A DNA stretch of 64,000 nucleotides from Paraniabella defluvii (GCA_019316985.1 CP079215.1:5642001-5706000), one strand, 5' to 3'; positions 1 through 11,210 are shown, counted from the stretch's first letter. Numbers and translations: made by a program. The notes: generated by a model from the letters alone, not told the origin.

Positions 1-227
1 CAGTTGTAAGCATTGTATTTTCTGAAATCTCCTTCACAGAAGCCAAACCAGCACTCATGCGCATCTTAAAAAGCTCTTCCATCAACTTTTCCTTTGAACC
101 AAAATAATAGGAGATCATCGCTATATTAATCCCTGCTGCTTTTGCAATATCTCTCACCGACGTGGCATCAAATCCTTTCTCCGAAAAAGAGCTTCTGCCC
201 TCTCCAGTATATGTTCCTTTTTGTCAT
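1..227 (-). CDS. TetR/AcrR-family transcriptional regulator, N-terminal part
   Basis: The gene runs off the left edge, so only about the first 75 residues are present. After the start (MTKKEHILERAEALF) comes a TetR-type helix-turn-helix, SVRDIAKAAGINIAMISYYF, then GSKEKLMEELFKMRM, the usual N-terminal DNA-binding domain of this family. The frame breaks near 185-190 in a T run: adding one T restores LFSEKGFDATSVRDIA. The ligand-binding domain lies outside the window, so the inducer is unknown. Matching half-sites immediately upstream (240-278) suggest autoregulation. Family identity is clear; function is not. Confidence 0.85.
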
Positions 228-239
228 TACAACCACAAA

Positions 240-278
240 GTTAAACAAACGTTTAAGTTAATCAAACATTTGTTTAAC
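240..278. promoter_or_regulatory. Putative TetR operator: inverted pair of similar sites
   Basis: GTTAAACAAA (240-249) and its exact reverse complement TTTGTTTAAC (269-278) flank a 19-base centre. Each arm belongs to a longer similar site: TTAAACAAACGTTT reading right, and TTAAACAAATGTTT reading left. The region starts 13 bases upstream of the TetR start codon, where autoregulatory operators of this family usually lie. Operator function is inferred from position and symmetry. Confidence 0.5.
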
Positions 279-329
279 TTTATTTTTAAGTAAAAAAGAA
301 ATGTTGATGTTAATCAACATTTCTTCCTG

Positions 330-1624
330 CTAATTGATATTGTATCGATGCCGGTATTTTTCGTAAAGCTGGTTTTGTTTATTATCCAGATTGATCTTCC
401 GGCCCTGTATAAATGCATCGGTGACAACACTGGTTCGCATATCCAATACATCTCCCTCGCAAATAATAATGTTAGCGTCTTTACCTTTTTCAATTGAACC
501 GGTTTGCTGATCGATACCCAGTATTTTAGCGGGGTTGATGGTGATAGCGGCAAGCGCCTGCTCCTGGTAAGACCAAATCCCGCCGCTGTACCTGCATTAA
601 AATCCAGGTTACGGTAACGTGCATTATCAGAATTGTCATTAATAGCGAACAGCACCCTGCTTTTTGCAGAATTGCCGGTGTTTTGAACGGCTGGTCAATA
701 TCGTCATCCTGCATTGTTGGTAAACTATGTAATGAATTAAGAATGACGGCTATATTATTTTGCCTTAAAAGATCTGCAAACAGGTAACTATCTGATCCAC
801 CTACCAATACCACATCAATATTAAATTTCTTCGAAAAATCTACCGCTACCAGTATTTGCCGGGCAATATCGGCATGTACGAAAAGCTTTTGCTTTTTGTC
901 GAATAAAGGCCTCAACGCTTCGAATTTCAAGTTCCGCTCTTCTTTTTTGGTTGTTTGAAATACGCCTGCGCCTGCAAAAAGAAAGACTCTACTTCTTCAA
1001 TCGTTTGGATACCGGCTTTTACCGGGTCAGATGCATCGGAAGTACGGAACGATCTGCGAGGCGACCGCATCAACATAGGCATATTGATATGCAACCCATT
1101 ATCAGCTTTATAAATAGCGTCCTGCCAGGTCCAGGCGTCGAGCTGTACCACAGAGGAGGATCCTGTTATCAGCCGTCCCTGCGGTACCACGCAAGCCAGT
1201 AAAATACCATTTGCCCTTAATGTGTTGATAATTTTTGAATCAGTATTATAAGCTACAATAGAACGTACCGAAGGGTTATATTCACCCAGTTCAAAATAAT
1301 CGTTACTCCCCTGACACCACTTCCAATTTCGCTGAGCCCCAGGTCTGTATTCGGTAAAATAAGACCGGGATACACATTTTTGCCCTTTGCATCTATGATA
1401 GTGGCACCTGCTTCTTCCGAAACAGTTGTACCAACTTCGGTAATTTTCCCATCCTTTATCACAACAGCTCCGTTATGGATTACATTACCTGTTGCTGTAT
1501 AAACAGTACCATTTTTAATAACCAGAGTACCTTTTTGCGGACCGGCCGGATAAACATTGTCCTGCGCCTGCAAACCACTATAAATAGTAACAAACAGAGA
1601 GACTATTATAAACTTCTTTAGCAT
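330..1624 (-). CDS. Secreted amidohydrolase-family protein with degenerate metal site (frameshifted)
   Basis: A protein of about 430 residues with a signal peptide (MLKKFIIVSLF...GLQAQ), the N-terminal beta-sandwich of imidazolonepropionase-like amidohydrolases (VIKNGTVYTATGNVI), and the family's C-terminal end (AITINPAKILGI, GSIEKGKDANIII). The frame breaks near 1280, 930, 660 and 555, with homology continuing each time. Where active members have PGFIDxHxH, this protein reads YPGLILPNTDLGL, so the HxH metal pair is absent. It starts 3 bases after the stop of the larger amidohydrolase upstream, so the two are almost certainly co-transcribed and may work together. Substrate is unknown; it may be a non-catalytic partner. 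Confidence 0.8.
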
Positions 1625-1627
1625 AAT

Positions 1628-4600
1628 TTACAGTTTTTCTTCGTAAGAATCAATTTCAAGGATACCCGTGTGTTGCTCATTATCCTCACAATGTAAAATA
1701 ACCTGGGCTGTAGGTTTTACCGGTACCGTTGGTGTGCCTGTTTTGGCATCAGCAAGCATTTTTGTACCAGCCTGTTTCTCTCTGCAGTGATATGCGTTCT
1801 TTGCAGCAGATCTTTTTCACGATCAAAATATATAGTGCCATCTACAATGGTATACAACGCTTTCGCGTATACGCTTAGCGGATTCTGATCCCATAACACC
1901 ACATCTGCATCTTTACCAACCTTGATACTTCCTACCCGGTTATCAATATGAAGCGCTTTTGCCGGATTTAATGTTACCATTTTAAAGGCATCGTCTTCAC
2001 TTACTCCTCCATACTTTACAACTTTGGCAGCCTCCTGGTTTAAGCGGCGCGCCATTTCGGCATCGTCACTGTTGATACAAACATTTAAACCCATTTTATG
2101 CATAATAGCGGCATTGTAAGGAATGGCATCCTGTACCTCCGTTTTATATGCCCACCAGTCAGAAAAGGTAGAAACATGGGATCCGTGTTTTTAATTGCAT
2201 CCGCCACCTTATATCCTTCCAATATATGTGTTAAAGTATTTACTTTAAACCCATACTCATCGGCGGTAGCCAGCAAAGCCAGTATTTCGCTTTGTACATA
2301 GCTATGGCAGGTAATGAATCGTTTGCTATTTAATATCTCCACCAAAGCATCCAGTTCCAGGTCCCTGCGAACTGTTTTATCGCCGGCTTTTATTTTAGCT
2401 TCATAATCTTTTGCCCGCTGAAAAGCATCTGCTAATACAGACTGTACGCCCATCCGGGTATCCGGGAAACGGATATTTCCTGTGTCTGCGCCGTTCGCTT
2501 TACATTCTCACCCAGGGCAAACTTAATAAACGGATCTGCGCCCTTAAATTTCAGTCCTTCGTCGTCAGCACCCCATCTCAACTTAATTAACTGAGTCTGG
2601 CCGCCAATTGTGTTTGCAGACCCATGTAATATATGAGATGTGGTTACACCACCGCTTAGCTGCCGGTATATATTAATATCATCGGGGTTTAAATTATCGC
2701 CTACCCTAACTTCGGAAGTTACCGATTGTGCTCCTTCATTTATGGAAAATGCTGCAATATGCGAGTGCTCATCAATGATACCGGGCGTTAAAAACTTTCC
2801 GGTACCGTCAATAGTTTTAGCTCCGGGAGCGGCTATACTTTTTCCAACGGCCGCTATTTTTCCATCCTTTAATAATACATCGGTATTTTCCAGCCTGCCT
2901 TCTTTTTCATTGGTCCATACTGTTGCGTTTTTAATTAAGATATTTTCGGCACGGGGAGTCACTTCATTACCATAAGGAGAAAACGGAAAATTTACCTTTG
3001 CCAACGGCAGTTCTGTTTTTCTTTTGCTGTTTCTGTTTTTTTTTTGATGCAGCAGCTTTAGTAAATGTAGCGACCCAGGTAACTGGCTGGCCATTATTAT
3101 CAGAACCTACACCCTGCCAGCTTCCTCCGTAGTCCACACCGCTCAACCGATACAGGAACCCTGCCTGGGCCGCAGAAAAAGTAGAATCTTTTTTCTCTGC
3201 AGTGGGTGGTTTACCTGAAGGCTTCAATGAAAAATTTATTGAAACCAATGTGCCATCTGATTTAAACCTCGTAGTAAGTGTATCTTTTGCTATAAGATTA
3301 GCCTGGTTGTTGTTTTTAACATCCAAAACATAGTCTGTAACGCCTGTGACGCCCGTGATGGACAATTTATACTGGCCTGCCTGTTCTTTACTTGCCTTGG
3401 CTTTTATATCATACCTTTCACCGTTTACCCAATTTTCTACAATACTTGCTTTTTCAGAAAAAAGATCTCCCGTTGCAATTAAAAAGTTAGCCACTTTTCC
3501 CGGTTCAATGCTCCCTACTTTATCGTCTATTTTCATAAGCGAGGCAGGCACTGTGGTTAGGGCCGCCAGTGCAGCTTTGGGGGTCAAACCGTAGGCAATG
3601 GCTTTTCGCAGCGCCGGCCAGAAATTTTTGACGTCTTTAAGATCGGAGGCTGTTATTGCAAAAGGAATTCCTGCCTTTTCAAACGCTGCAGCGTTGCCGG
3701 GCGCCAGCTCCCAGTGCGCCATATCACTTACAGATACGAACCTGGCATCCATCGGATCTTCGATACCCTGCGTTTCGGGATAGTTGAGCGACAAAATATA
3801 AGCAGCCTTCGTGGCAGCTATTTCTTTTATCCGCTGGTATTCGTTGTCGCCTGCTTTTATGATAAACTGAACGCCAAACTCATCTCCTACCCTGTCTGCT
3901 CTCAAATCGCTCCATTTATCTCCGGCTTCAAAAACCTGTGGTAATGTTTTATTAGCATTCCATGATTCTAAAGATTTATTAACACCCTCTTTTGCCGGTT
4001 TATTTTTTGCATACCAGTCGGCATCTATAAAGGTTTGCCTGAGCAATGCTACACTTCCCATCATAGACGTAGGGTAAGATTGAGTGGAAGTTCCCTTGCT
4101 AAAAGAGTAAAATGCGGCAACCTTGTCTTTTAAAATATTCAGGTTCTCCTTGCGCCCCGACAACACAGCAGCTACGCCTGTGCCTCTTGCAATACCATCT
4201 TTCTGATGCGACACCACAGCTCCAAAGCCCAGCTCCCGAAGCGCTTCGGCCTTTTTATCATCCGTAGCAAAAAGGTCATAACCATTTACCTCGCTCTTAA
4301 TGGCCTGGTTCCAGTTGAAAGGACCTTTGGTATTGGTGGCTAATTGTTGCGGACCGAAAAAGGAGCCCTCGCCACCTGCCCGCTGCGGTACGGGGATACC
4401 ATAATCGCTGTAAATATCTACGAAAGAAGGGTAAATAAACTGATCTTTGCAGTTAACCACAACAGCGCCTTCCGGTACGGTTACGTTTCCAGCCGCAATG
4501 ATTTTTCCGTCTTTCACCACCAGCGTGGCGTTAGGGAGAATCGTATTGCCATCTTTGACGATGGTGGCATTTGTAAAAGCAAAATAACGATTTCGTTCAT

Positions 4601-4688
4601 CAGCAATGCCATTTACAGGATACGTAACCTGAGCACGGAGCTGCGCTACGCTCAGAAAGAGCCCGGCTCCCAAAAGCCATTTCTTCAT
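1628..4688 (-). CDS. Secreted protein with two tandem amidohydrolase modules (frameshifted)
   Basis: About 1,020 residues. The start is MKKWLLGAGLFLS at 4688, which begins the signal peptide; in-frame ATGs at 4694 and 4727 are less likely. Module 1 (to roughly residue 430) has the amidohydrolase fold but reads YPSFVDIYSDYG where HxH is expected. Module 2 (about residue 590 on) has PGIIDEHSHIA with an intact HxH, further candidate ligands in FITCHSYV and LTHILEGYK, and the Asp in INSDDAEMA. Frames break near 3050-3000, 2450, 2100 and 1750. Large two-module proteins followed by a shorter amidohydrolase recur in Bacteroidota. Probable periplasmic hydrolase of an unknown cyclic amide or peptide, with only module 2 catalytic. 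Confidence 0.8.
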
Positions 4689-4778
4689 CAGCATTAATTT
4701 TTCTGAAAAGTAATAAAATAAAATCAAAGGACCACAGGCAGAAGATCATTCTCTACTCCTTCCGCGTATATATCCAAT

Positions 4779-4810
4779 AAAAAAGTGCAAACACTTTTAC
4801 CTGTTTGCAC
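4779..4810 (-). terminator. Rho-independent terminator of amt
   Basis: GTGCAAACA (4785-4793) and TGTTTGCAC (4802-4810) form a 9-bp stem with an 8-base loop. On the minus strand the stem is followed directly by a T run (A run at 4779-4784 on the plus strand). It lies 26 bases past the amt stop codon. Confidence 0.8.
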
Positions 4811-4836
4811 TGTGTATGTGTAACCTCAAAAAATAC

Positions 4837-6153
4837 TTACAAAGTTTCTCCCAACTGGCTTACATCTAAACCTTCCGCTTCTTCCTCTTCACTTACGCGC
4901 AACGGAGTAACCAGGTCGGTTATTTTTAAAATGATCATAGACATGATAAATACGCCAACCAAAACCCCAGGGCTACTAAAACGTGGGTAGTAAACAGCTT
5001 GGTTTCTCCAAAGAATAAGCCTTTGTCTGCTACTGCCGAATTAATGCCCGGACTTGCAAATACACCGGTAAGGATCATACCCACCAAACCGCCAACACCA
5101 TGGCAGGGAAATACATCCAAAGTATCGTCAATACTTGTTCTCGTTCTCCATTCTACCATTAAATTACTAACCAGGAAGCAACAACACCGATCACTAAAGC
5201 ATGTGGCAAACTTACAAAACCGGCAGCGGGAGTAATAGCTACCAGTCCTACCACCGCGCCAATGCTGGTACCCATAGCCGAAGGCTTTTTACCTCTTAAC
5301 GCGTCAAAGATGATCCATGCAAAAGCCGCTGCACCGGAAGCTACGGCTGTTGTGGCCAAGGCAATGGCTGCAAGGTTATTAGCGCCCATTGCAGAACCGC
5401 CGTTGAAACCAAACCAGCCAAACCAAAGCAAACCGGTACCTAACAATACGTAGGTAATACGAGCCGGCTTCATTTCCTGATCGCTTCTTTTACGCAAATA
5501 GATAGCACTTGCCAAAGCAGCTACACCGGCGCTCATATGCACTACTGTTCCACCCGCAAAATCCAGAACACCCAGCTTAAATAAAAGACCGTCCGGATGC
5601 CATGTCATGTGGGCTAACGGAGCATAGATAAAAATGAAAAATAAACAAATGAATAAAATGTAGGAAGTAAAACGAACTCTTTCAGAAAAGGCACCTGTTA
5701 CAAGGGCCGGGGTAATAATTGCAAACTTTAACTGAAAAAGGCAAAAACAGCTAGCGGTACTGTTGGAGCCAGCGACCATGGCTTACCGTCTAACACCCCG
5801 TTCATAAACATAAAAGTTGAAGGGTTACCGATAAAACCGCCCACATCTTCACCAAATGCAAGGCTGAAACCAAAAACTACCCAGATTACCGACACGATTG
5901 CCATGCAGATAAAACTTTGTAACATTGTAGAAATCACATTCTTCTTTTTCACCATACCACCGTAAAAGAAGGCCAGACCCGGTGTCATTATCAATACCAA
6001 TGCTGCTGATGTAAGAAGCCAAGCTGTGTCCCCGGTATCTATTGCAGGATCAGTTGGACTTTCCACGGGATTATGCCCCAGGAAAAGACTCAGAACAGTA
6101 ACTAACACGAGCAGAAGAAAAGGAACGATAGCTAGTTTTTTGGTCATGTGCAT
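4837..6153 (-). CDS. amt: Ammonium transporter (Amt/MEP/Rh family), frameshifted
   Basis: About 438 residues: an N-terminal signal-like segment (MTKKLAIVPFLLL), then the Amt core with about eleven membrane helices. It includes TPGLAFFYGGMVKKKN, the family signature DFAGGTVVHMSAG containing the first pore histidine, and FPCHGVGGLVG containing the second. Spacing of the twin histidines is normal, so conduction of ammonia or ammonium is expected. Frames break near 5735, 5160 and 4950, with sequence continuing across each. The acidic tail ends EEEEAEGLDVSQLGETL. No glnK/glnB gene adjoins it, although that pairing is common. The upstream 140 bases are very AT-rich and shared with a divergent acetyltransferase gene. 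Confidence 0.92.
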
Positions 6154-6294
6154 AATGAAAAAATTTAATGTGATAAAAATAAATAATAAATGAACAAATA
6201 GTTAATAATGGTTGTATTGAATCCAAAATTATATATTTAAAATCAAAATAATTTGCATTTTTGACAATTATTTTCAAATATATTTTATACTAAT

Positions 6295-6872
6295 ATGAAA
6301 ATTTCAGTAGCTGAACGCTCCCACGCAGGTGAGATACGAGATATTTACGCACCCTTTATACACGACGGATTTGTAACATTTGAAACTCAAATACCTGATA
6401 AAGAAACATTTGAAGAACGTATTTTACATTATACCCAAAAGTTTCCCTGGTTAGTGATGGAGGAAAACGGGAAAGTGCTGGGCTATGCCTATGCTTCGGC
6501 TTACCGTGAACGGGTAGCTTATCAATGGGTAGCGGAATGTTCGGTATATGTACATGCCGATTACAGGAAAAAAGAATTGCCGCTACATTATACAATGCAC
6601 TATTTGAGCTGCTGAAATTGCAGGGTTTTTATAAGGTGTATGCCGTGATTACCGTGCCTAACCCACAAAGCGTTGGTTTCCACGAAAAGATGGGATTTAA
6701 ATGGTTTGCGACTTACGAAAATGTTGGCTATAAAGCCGGGAAATGGTGTGACGTAGGTTGGTGGCAGCTGACGCTGGCCGAACCCAATAACTCAGTTCCG
6801 CCAGCGCCTATACCTTTCCCGCAGCTTGATAATGCTACGGTAGCATTTATATTAAATAAATATATCAATTAA
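6295..6872 (+). CDS. GNAT N-acetyltransferase, phosphinothricin acetyltransferase-like (frameshifted)
   Basis: About 192 residues. MKISVAERSHAGEIRDIY begins a GNAT fold; VLGYAYASAYRERVAYQW and ECSVYVHADYRKK are the beta-strand and acetyl-CoA-binding regions in the order seen in the Pat/Bar (YncA) subgroup, with GFHEKMGF near the C-terminus. One break at about 6572 in a run of A splits the protein after YRKK; the next frame continues IAATLYNALFELLKLQGF. The family acetylates amino groups of amino-acid-like toxins or methionine derivatives; the true substrate is not visible. The 3' end overlaps the convergent aminotransferase gene by 8 bases. Confidence 0.85.
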
Positions 6873-8066
6873 TTGTCCTGCCCGGATAAACTCTTAATGC
6901 CTGTTCGAGGCAGTCCATCGCATTACTGATATCCTGTTTGTTAATAACATAGGCCAGCCTGATTTCATTCAGCCCTAGGCCCGGCGTAATATAAAACCCG
7001 GTAGCCGGGGCAAACATCACCGTTTGGTTATTATAGCTAAATTCTTCGAGCATCCATTGACAAAACTTATCAGAGTCATCGATCGGCAGTTTTGCCATTG
7101 CGTAAAACGCGCCGCCGGGATTGGGGCAATAAACCCCTTCCATTTGATTTAGCCGCGACACTAATAAATCCCTTCTGCTTAAATACTCCGCCTTGGGCTT
7201 ATCAAAAAAATTATCAGGCAAATCTACAGCGGCCTCTCCCAGCACCTGGGCCAGGCCAGGCGGACTTAACCTTGCCTGCGCAAATTTCATAGCGGCGTTA
7301 TACACTTCAGTATTCTTTGTAACAAATGCTCCAATACGGGCTCCGCAAGCGCTGTATCGTTTACTAACGGTATCTATCAGGATAGCATGCTGGTCGATTC
7401 CGGGAATGTGCATTACACTGGTATAATCCTGATCACTATAGCAGAACTCTCTATAAGCCTCATCACTGAAAAGAAAAAGGTCATGCTTTTTGCACATTTC
7501 TCCAATCGCAAATATTTCGTCTTTACTATATAAATAGCCCGTTGGGTTATTGGGATTGCAAATCAATATAGCCCTTGTTCGCGGTGTTATCACGTTCTCA
7601 AATTCGCTAACAGGGGTAATTTAAACCCCGTTTCAATAGTTGATGGAATGGGCACTACTTTAACACCGGCTTCGCAGGCAAACCCGAGATAATTAGCGTA
7701 CAAAGGCTCGGGGATGATCACTTCATCGCCTTCATCTAGGCAGGTAAAGAAGGCAAATAAAATCGCTTCGCTTCCGCCAGTGGTGATCAATATCTGCTCA
7801 TGGGTAACTGCAATACCTGTTTTTGCATAATATTCAGTAAGCTTTCTCCTGTAACTTTCATTACCGGCGCTATGGCTATATTCCAAAACGGGTATATCGG
7901 CCTGTTTAACGGCATTCATAATGGCGGGAGGTGTTTCAATATCGGGCTGGCCGATATTAAGGTGATACACTTTAACGCCCTTTTTCTTTGCCGCATCAGC
8001 AAAGGGAACCAGCTTTCTTATCGGAGAAGCCGGCATTTCAACGCCACGTTTCGAAACTGTAAGCAT
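6865..8066 (-). CDS. PLP-dependent aminotransferase, class I/II (frameshifted)
   Basis: About 400 residues of fold-type I aminotransferase. LNIGQPDIETPPAI is the N-terminal substrate loop, TTGGSEAILFAF the cofactor phosphate contact, CNPNNPTGYLYS the conserved Asn-Pro segment, SDEAYREF the Asp-Tyr pair at the pyridine ring, and TVSKRYSACGARIGAF carries the Schiff-base lysine and phosphate-binding Arg. GLNEIRLAY holds the carboxylate-binding Arg. One break near 7600 joins the N-terminal 155 residues to the rest. The general fold resembles aspartate/aromatic aminotransferases; substrate cannot be set from sequence. It is separated from upstream DUF1573 by a strong terminator, so it likely has its own promoter. 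Confidence 0.88.
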
Positions 8067-8097
8067 ACTATTATTTGTAAGATTGATATTTAAAATT

Positions 8098-8124
8098 AAA
8101 CCCCTTCAAAGTTTGAAGGGGTTT
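8098..8124 (-). terminator. Strong hairpin terminator after DUF1573 gene
   Basis: AAACCCCTTCAAA (8098-8110) and TTTGAAGGGGTTT (8112-8124) are perfect complements, giving a long stem with a tight loop, followed on the minus strand by a T-rich stretch (TTTAATTTTAA). It lies 24 bases after the DUF1573 stop and 31 bases before the aminotransferase start, separating the two transcripts. Confidence 0.8.
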
Positions 8125-8148
8125 AAAAAGATTTTAGATTAAAACTTT

Positions 8149-8568
8149 TTATTTTTTTGCAACCACTTCGCCCGTAAAGTATACTATTTTAGGCTCGTTG
8201 TAACCGGCCAGGTAAATTTCTACGTCTTTATTTACAGGTCCAGCGCTAGGCGCAGTATAAGAAACTTTTATTTTGCCCGTTTTACCCGGCATGATAGGCT
8301 CAGTAGGCTTTTCAGGTACCGTACAACCGCAGCCGGCCATTACATTTTTCACCACCAGGGGCTTTTTAGTTTGATTTACAAACTCCATATAAAATGTAAC
8401 AGGGCTGCCCTGTGTAACTTTACCGATATCATATTTCTCTTTCACCATAGTAATGGCTGCATCGGCACCGGTTGCTGCAGCTTTTACGCTGGCAGACTGC
8501 GCACCTGCCCAATTAACAGACATAGACATTACAAATAGTAAGGAAAGGATCATGCTGATTTTCTTCAT
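8149..8568 (-). CDS. Exported DUF1573 protein
   Basis: 139 residues, unbroken. A signal peptide (MKKISMILSLLFVMSMS..., cleaved near AGAQ) precedes one DUF1573 domain with the family hallmark AGCGCTVPEKP and the Ig-like core TFYMEFVNQTKKPLVV and GKIKVSYTAPS. DUF1573 proteins are abundant in Bacteroidota envelopes; the paired cysteines may form a disulfide or bind a ligand, but the biochemical role is unknown. The gene is single, with its own terminator, and diverges from the E1 gene across about 220 bases. Confidence 0.85.
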   Translation of the reverse strand: MKKISMILSLLFVMSMSVNWAGAQSASVKAAATGADAAITMVKEKYDIGKVTQGSPVTFYMEFVNQTKKPLVVKNVMAGCGCTVPEKPTEPIMPGKTGKIKVSYTAPSAGPVNKDVEIYLAGYNEPKIVYFTGEVVAKK

Positions 8569-8695
8569 ACAAAAATTTTCTTAATTACTAAATTGGATTA
8601 CAAAAGTATTTAAAAAGATGGAATTAGCTGTGCTAAAGTTGCATTAAAACCTTTTAACCCTAATTTTAAAGCATTCTGTAGTTGATGCTGCATTG

Positions 8696-8714
8696 TTTGT
8701 ACATATTTTGTACA
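8696..8714. promoter_or_regulatory. Two TTTGTACA boxes one helical turn apart
   Basis: TTTGTACA occurs at 8696-8703 and 8707-8714; each contains the palindrome TGTACA and their spacing is 11 bases. They lie between the divergent DUF1573 and E1 genes. This arrangement suits a dimeric regulator contacting one face of the DNA, but no regulator is identified. Confidence 0.3.
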
Positions 8715-8775
8715 CATAACCACCACACTAAAATGCTTATTAATTCGTTATATTGACATATTAAAGCTTCTCACC

Positions 8776-8783
8776 TATTTTTG
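8776..8783 (+). promoter_or_regulatory. Bacteroidota -7 element upstream of the E1 gene
   Basis: TATTTTTG fits the TAnnTTTG consensus, with TTGA (8753-8756) 19 bases upstream as an imperfect -33 box. The element ends 4 bases before the ATG at 8788, so transcription would begin at or near the start codon, implying a leaderless or nearly leaderless mRNA if both calls are right. Confidence 0.45.
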
Positions 8784-8787
8784 TCGA

Positions 8788-11175
8788 ATGGATATACTCA
8801 ACTCCGGATTTGCAGAGCAAAACGAAATGCTTTCTTTTGAGAAATTTAAGGATGGCGTTTTGCACGATTACTATATCGCATGTTTAAGCAGGAAACCAGT
8901 TTACTTTCCCGCAAAGAAGTGCTTACAGGAAAAGCCAAGTTTGGCATATTTGGAGATGGTAAGGAAGTAGCCCAGGTAGCCGCAGCTAAATTTTTTTCAG
9001 CCAGGCGACTGGCGAAGCGGCTATTACCGCGATCAAACGATGATGTTTGCGATCGGGGAATCGAATCCGCTCCAGTATTTTGCCCAGTTATACGCTGATC
9101 CTGATCCTCAACGTGAGCCCTTCAGTCACGGGCGTCAGATGAACTGTCATTACACCAGTCGGAATACGTTGCCTGACGGAGAGTGGGCCAACCTGGTTGA
9201 GATCAAGAATACGGGCACAGATATGTCTTCAACGGCTTCCCAAATGCCCAGGGCGGTGGGCCTGGCACTCGCTTCCAAATTATTCAGGGAGGTAAACGAG
9301 CTAAAACAATTCAAGCACTTATCCAACAATGGCAATGAAGTTTGTTTTTGTACTATAGGCGACGCATCTACCAGCGAAGGACACTTCTGGGAGGCAGTTA
9401 ATGCCGCCGGCGTACTGCAGGTACCGCTGGTTATTTTTGTATGGGATGATGGATATGGTATTTCTGTGCCCAGGGAATATCAAACCACTAAAGGCTCTAT
9501 ATCAAAAGCGCTGAAAGGTTTTGAAAAAGAAGAAGGCACTAACGGATTTTATATTGCGGCGCTGAAGGGCTGGGATTATATGAGCATGGTTGAAGTGTTT
9601 AATGAAGGAATCAGCCTGGCCAGGAAACCCATACACCCGTTATCTTTCACATTGAAGAGCTAACCCAACCGCAGGGCCACAGCACTTCAGGTAGCCATGA
9701 ACGTTACAAAACCCGCGATCGCCTGGAATGGGAAAAAGAAAGGGATTGCCTGGTAAAAATGAAAGACTGGATACTCGAAAATGCTTTGGCAGACGAGCCT
9801 ACCCTCAGAAAAATTGAACATGATGCCAGGAACAATGTAAAAGAAGCTAAAGATAAAGCCTGGAAAGAATACCAGGCGCCTTTAAAAGAACTGACGCAAA
9901 AAAGCAGCGAAATAGTTGAAGCACTTATTCCGGATAACCTGGAACATGAAGAGGAACTGAGAAAAATATCGAAAGACCTGAGATCTCTCCGGGAGCCACT
10001 TCGCAAGAACAATTTACAAAGTGTATATAAAGCGTTATTACTTTGCGGTGATAAAGCCACCAGTGAGGCACTCGACTATTATAAAGAACTTCAAAAGACA
10101 GTGCTGCCGTTTACAACAGCCTGCTGTACGATGATGGACCTAAAAGCGCATTAAAGGTAGCACCGGTTGCGCCTGTTTTTACCGACTCCTCGCCCAGCCT
10201 TAACGGGTACCAGATCATCAACCGCTATTTCGACAGTGTTTTCGAAAGCAACCCCAAGGTAATTGCCTTTGGTGAAGACCTCGGCCAGATCGGTGATGTT
10301 AACCAGGGCTTTGCCGGATTGCAGAAAAAATACGGCAGTGAGCGGATTTTTGATACCGGTATCCGGGAACTAACCATTATGGGGAAAGGTGTAGGCCTGG
10401 CCCTGAGAGGATTAAGACCGATTGCTGAAATACAATATTTAGACTACCTGGTTTACGGGCTTCAGCCGCTTACAGATGATGTAGCTTCGCTTTTTTACAG
10501 GAGCGGCGGCAAGCAAAGCTGCCCTATCATTGTAAGAACGAGAGGACATCGGCTGGAAGGCATTTGGCATAGCGGCTCTCCTATGGGTATGATTATTAAT
10601 GCAGTAAGGGGTATGTATGTTTGTGTGCCGAGGAATTTTGTGCAGGCGGCTGGCATGTACAATACTTTGCTGAAGAGCAATAGCCCGGCTATTGTTATTG
10701 AGAGCCTGAATGGCTATCGTTTAAAAGAAAGACTGCCGGAAAACCTGAGTGATGTTACTGTTCCGTTAGGTATCCCCGAGATACTTCAAGAAGGCACCGA
10801 TATTACTATAGTGAGTTATGGCTCCACGATCCGCGTTGTACAACAGGCTATAAAGCTGGTAGAACCTCTTGGCGTAAGCTGTGAATTGATAGATGTGCAA
10901 ACACTTTTACCGTTTGACATCAACCACATGATACTGGAATCTTTAAAGAAAACGAACAGGATTCTGTTTGTTGACGAAGACGTTCGGGAGGAGCCGCTGG
11001 TTTTATGTTCAATAAAGTAATGGAAGAACAGGGTGGCTATCGTTACCTGGATGTTGCCCCAAGAACAATCACCGCCAAGGAACACCGCCCGGCTTATGGA
11101 AGTGACGGCGACTATTTCAGCAAACCAAATGCAGAGGAAGTAGCTGCTGCACTGATAGAGATGATGAAAGAATAA
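8788..11175 (+). CDS. 2-oxo acid dehydrogenase E1, fused alpha and beta subunits (frameshifted)
   Basis: About 796 residues. The N-terminal half is an E1-alpha domain: HGRQMNCHY, then the thiamine-diphosphate region CTIGDASTSEGHFWEAVNAA and FVWDDGYGISVP. A linker follows (EIVEALIPDNLEHEEEL), then an E1-beta domain with VIAFGEDLGQIGDVNQGF, ERIFDTGIRELTIMGKGVG, the transketolase-like SYGSTIRVV, and the C-terminal YLDVAPRTITAKEHRPAYG. Breaks lie near 8885, 8995, 9630, 10125 and 11000. Fused E1 is common in this phylum and decarboxylates pyruvate or branched-chain 2-oxo acids within a large complex with E2/E3, which are not in this window. Substrate preference is unresolved. Confidence 0.88.
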
Positions 11176-11210
11176 GCTTAAAAATAAATACCCGGGTTAC
11201 ATCATACAAC

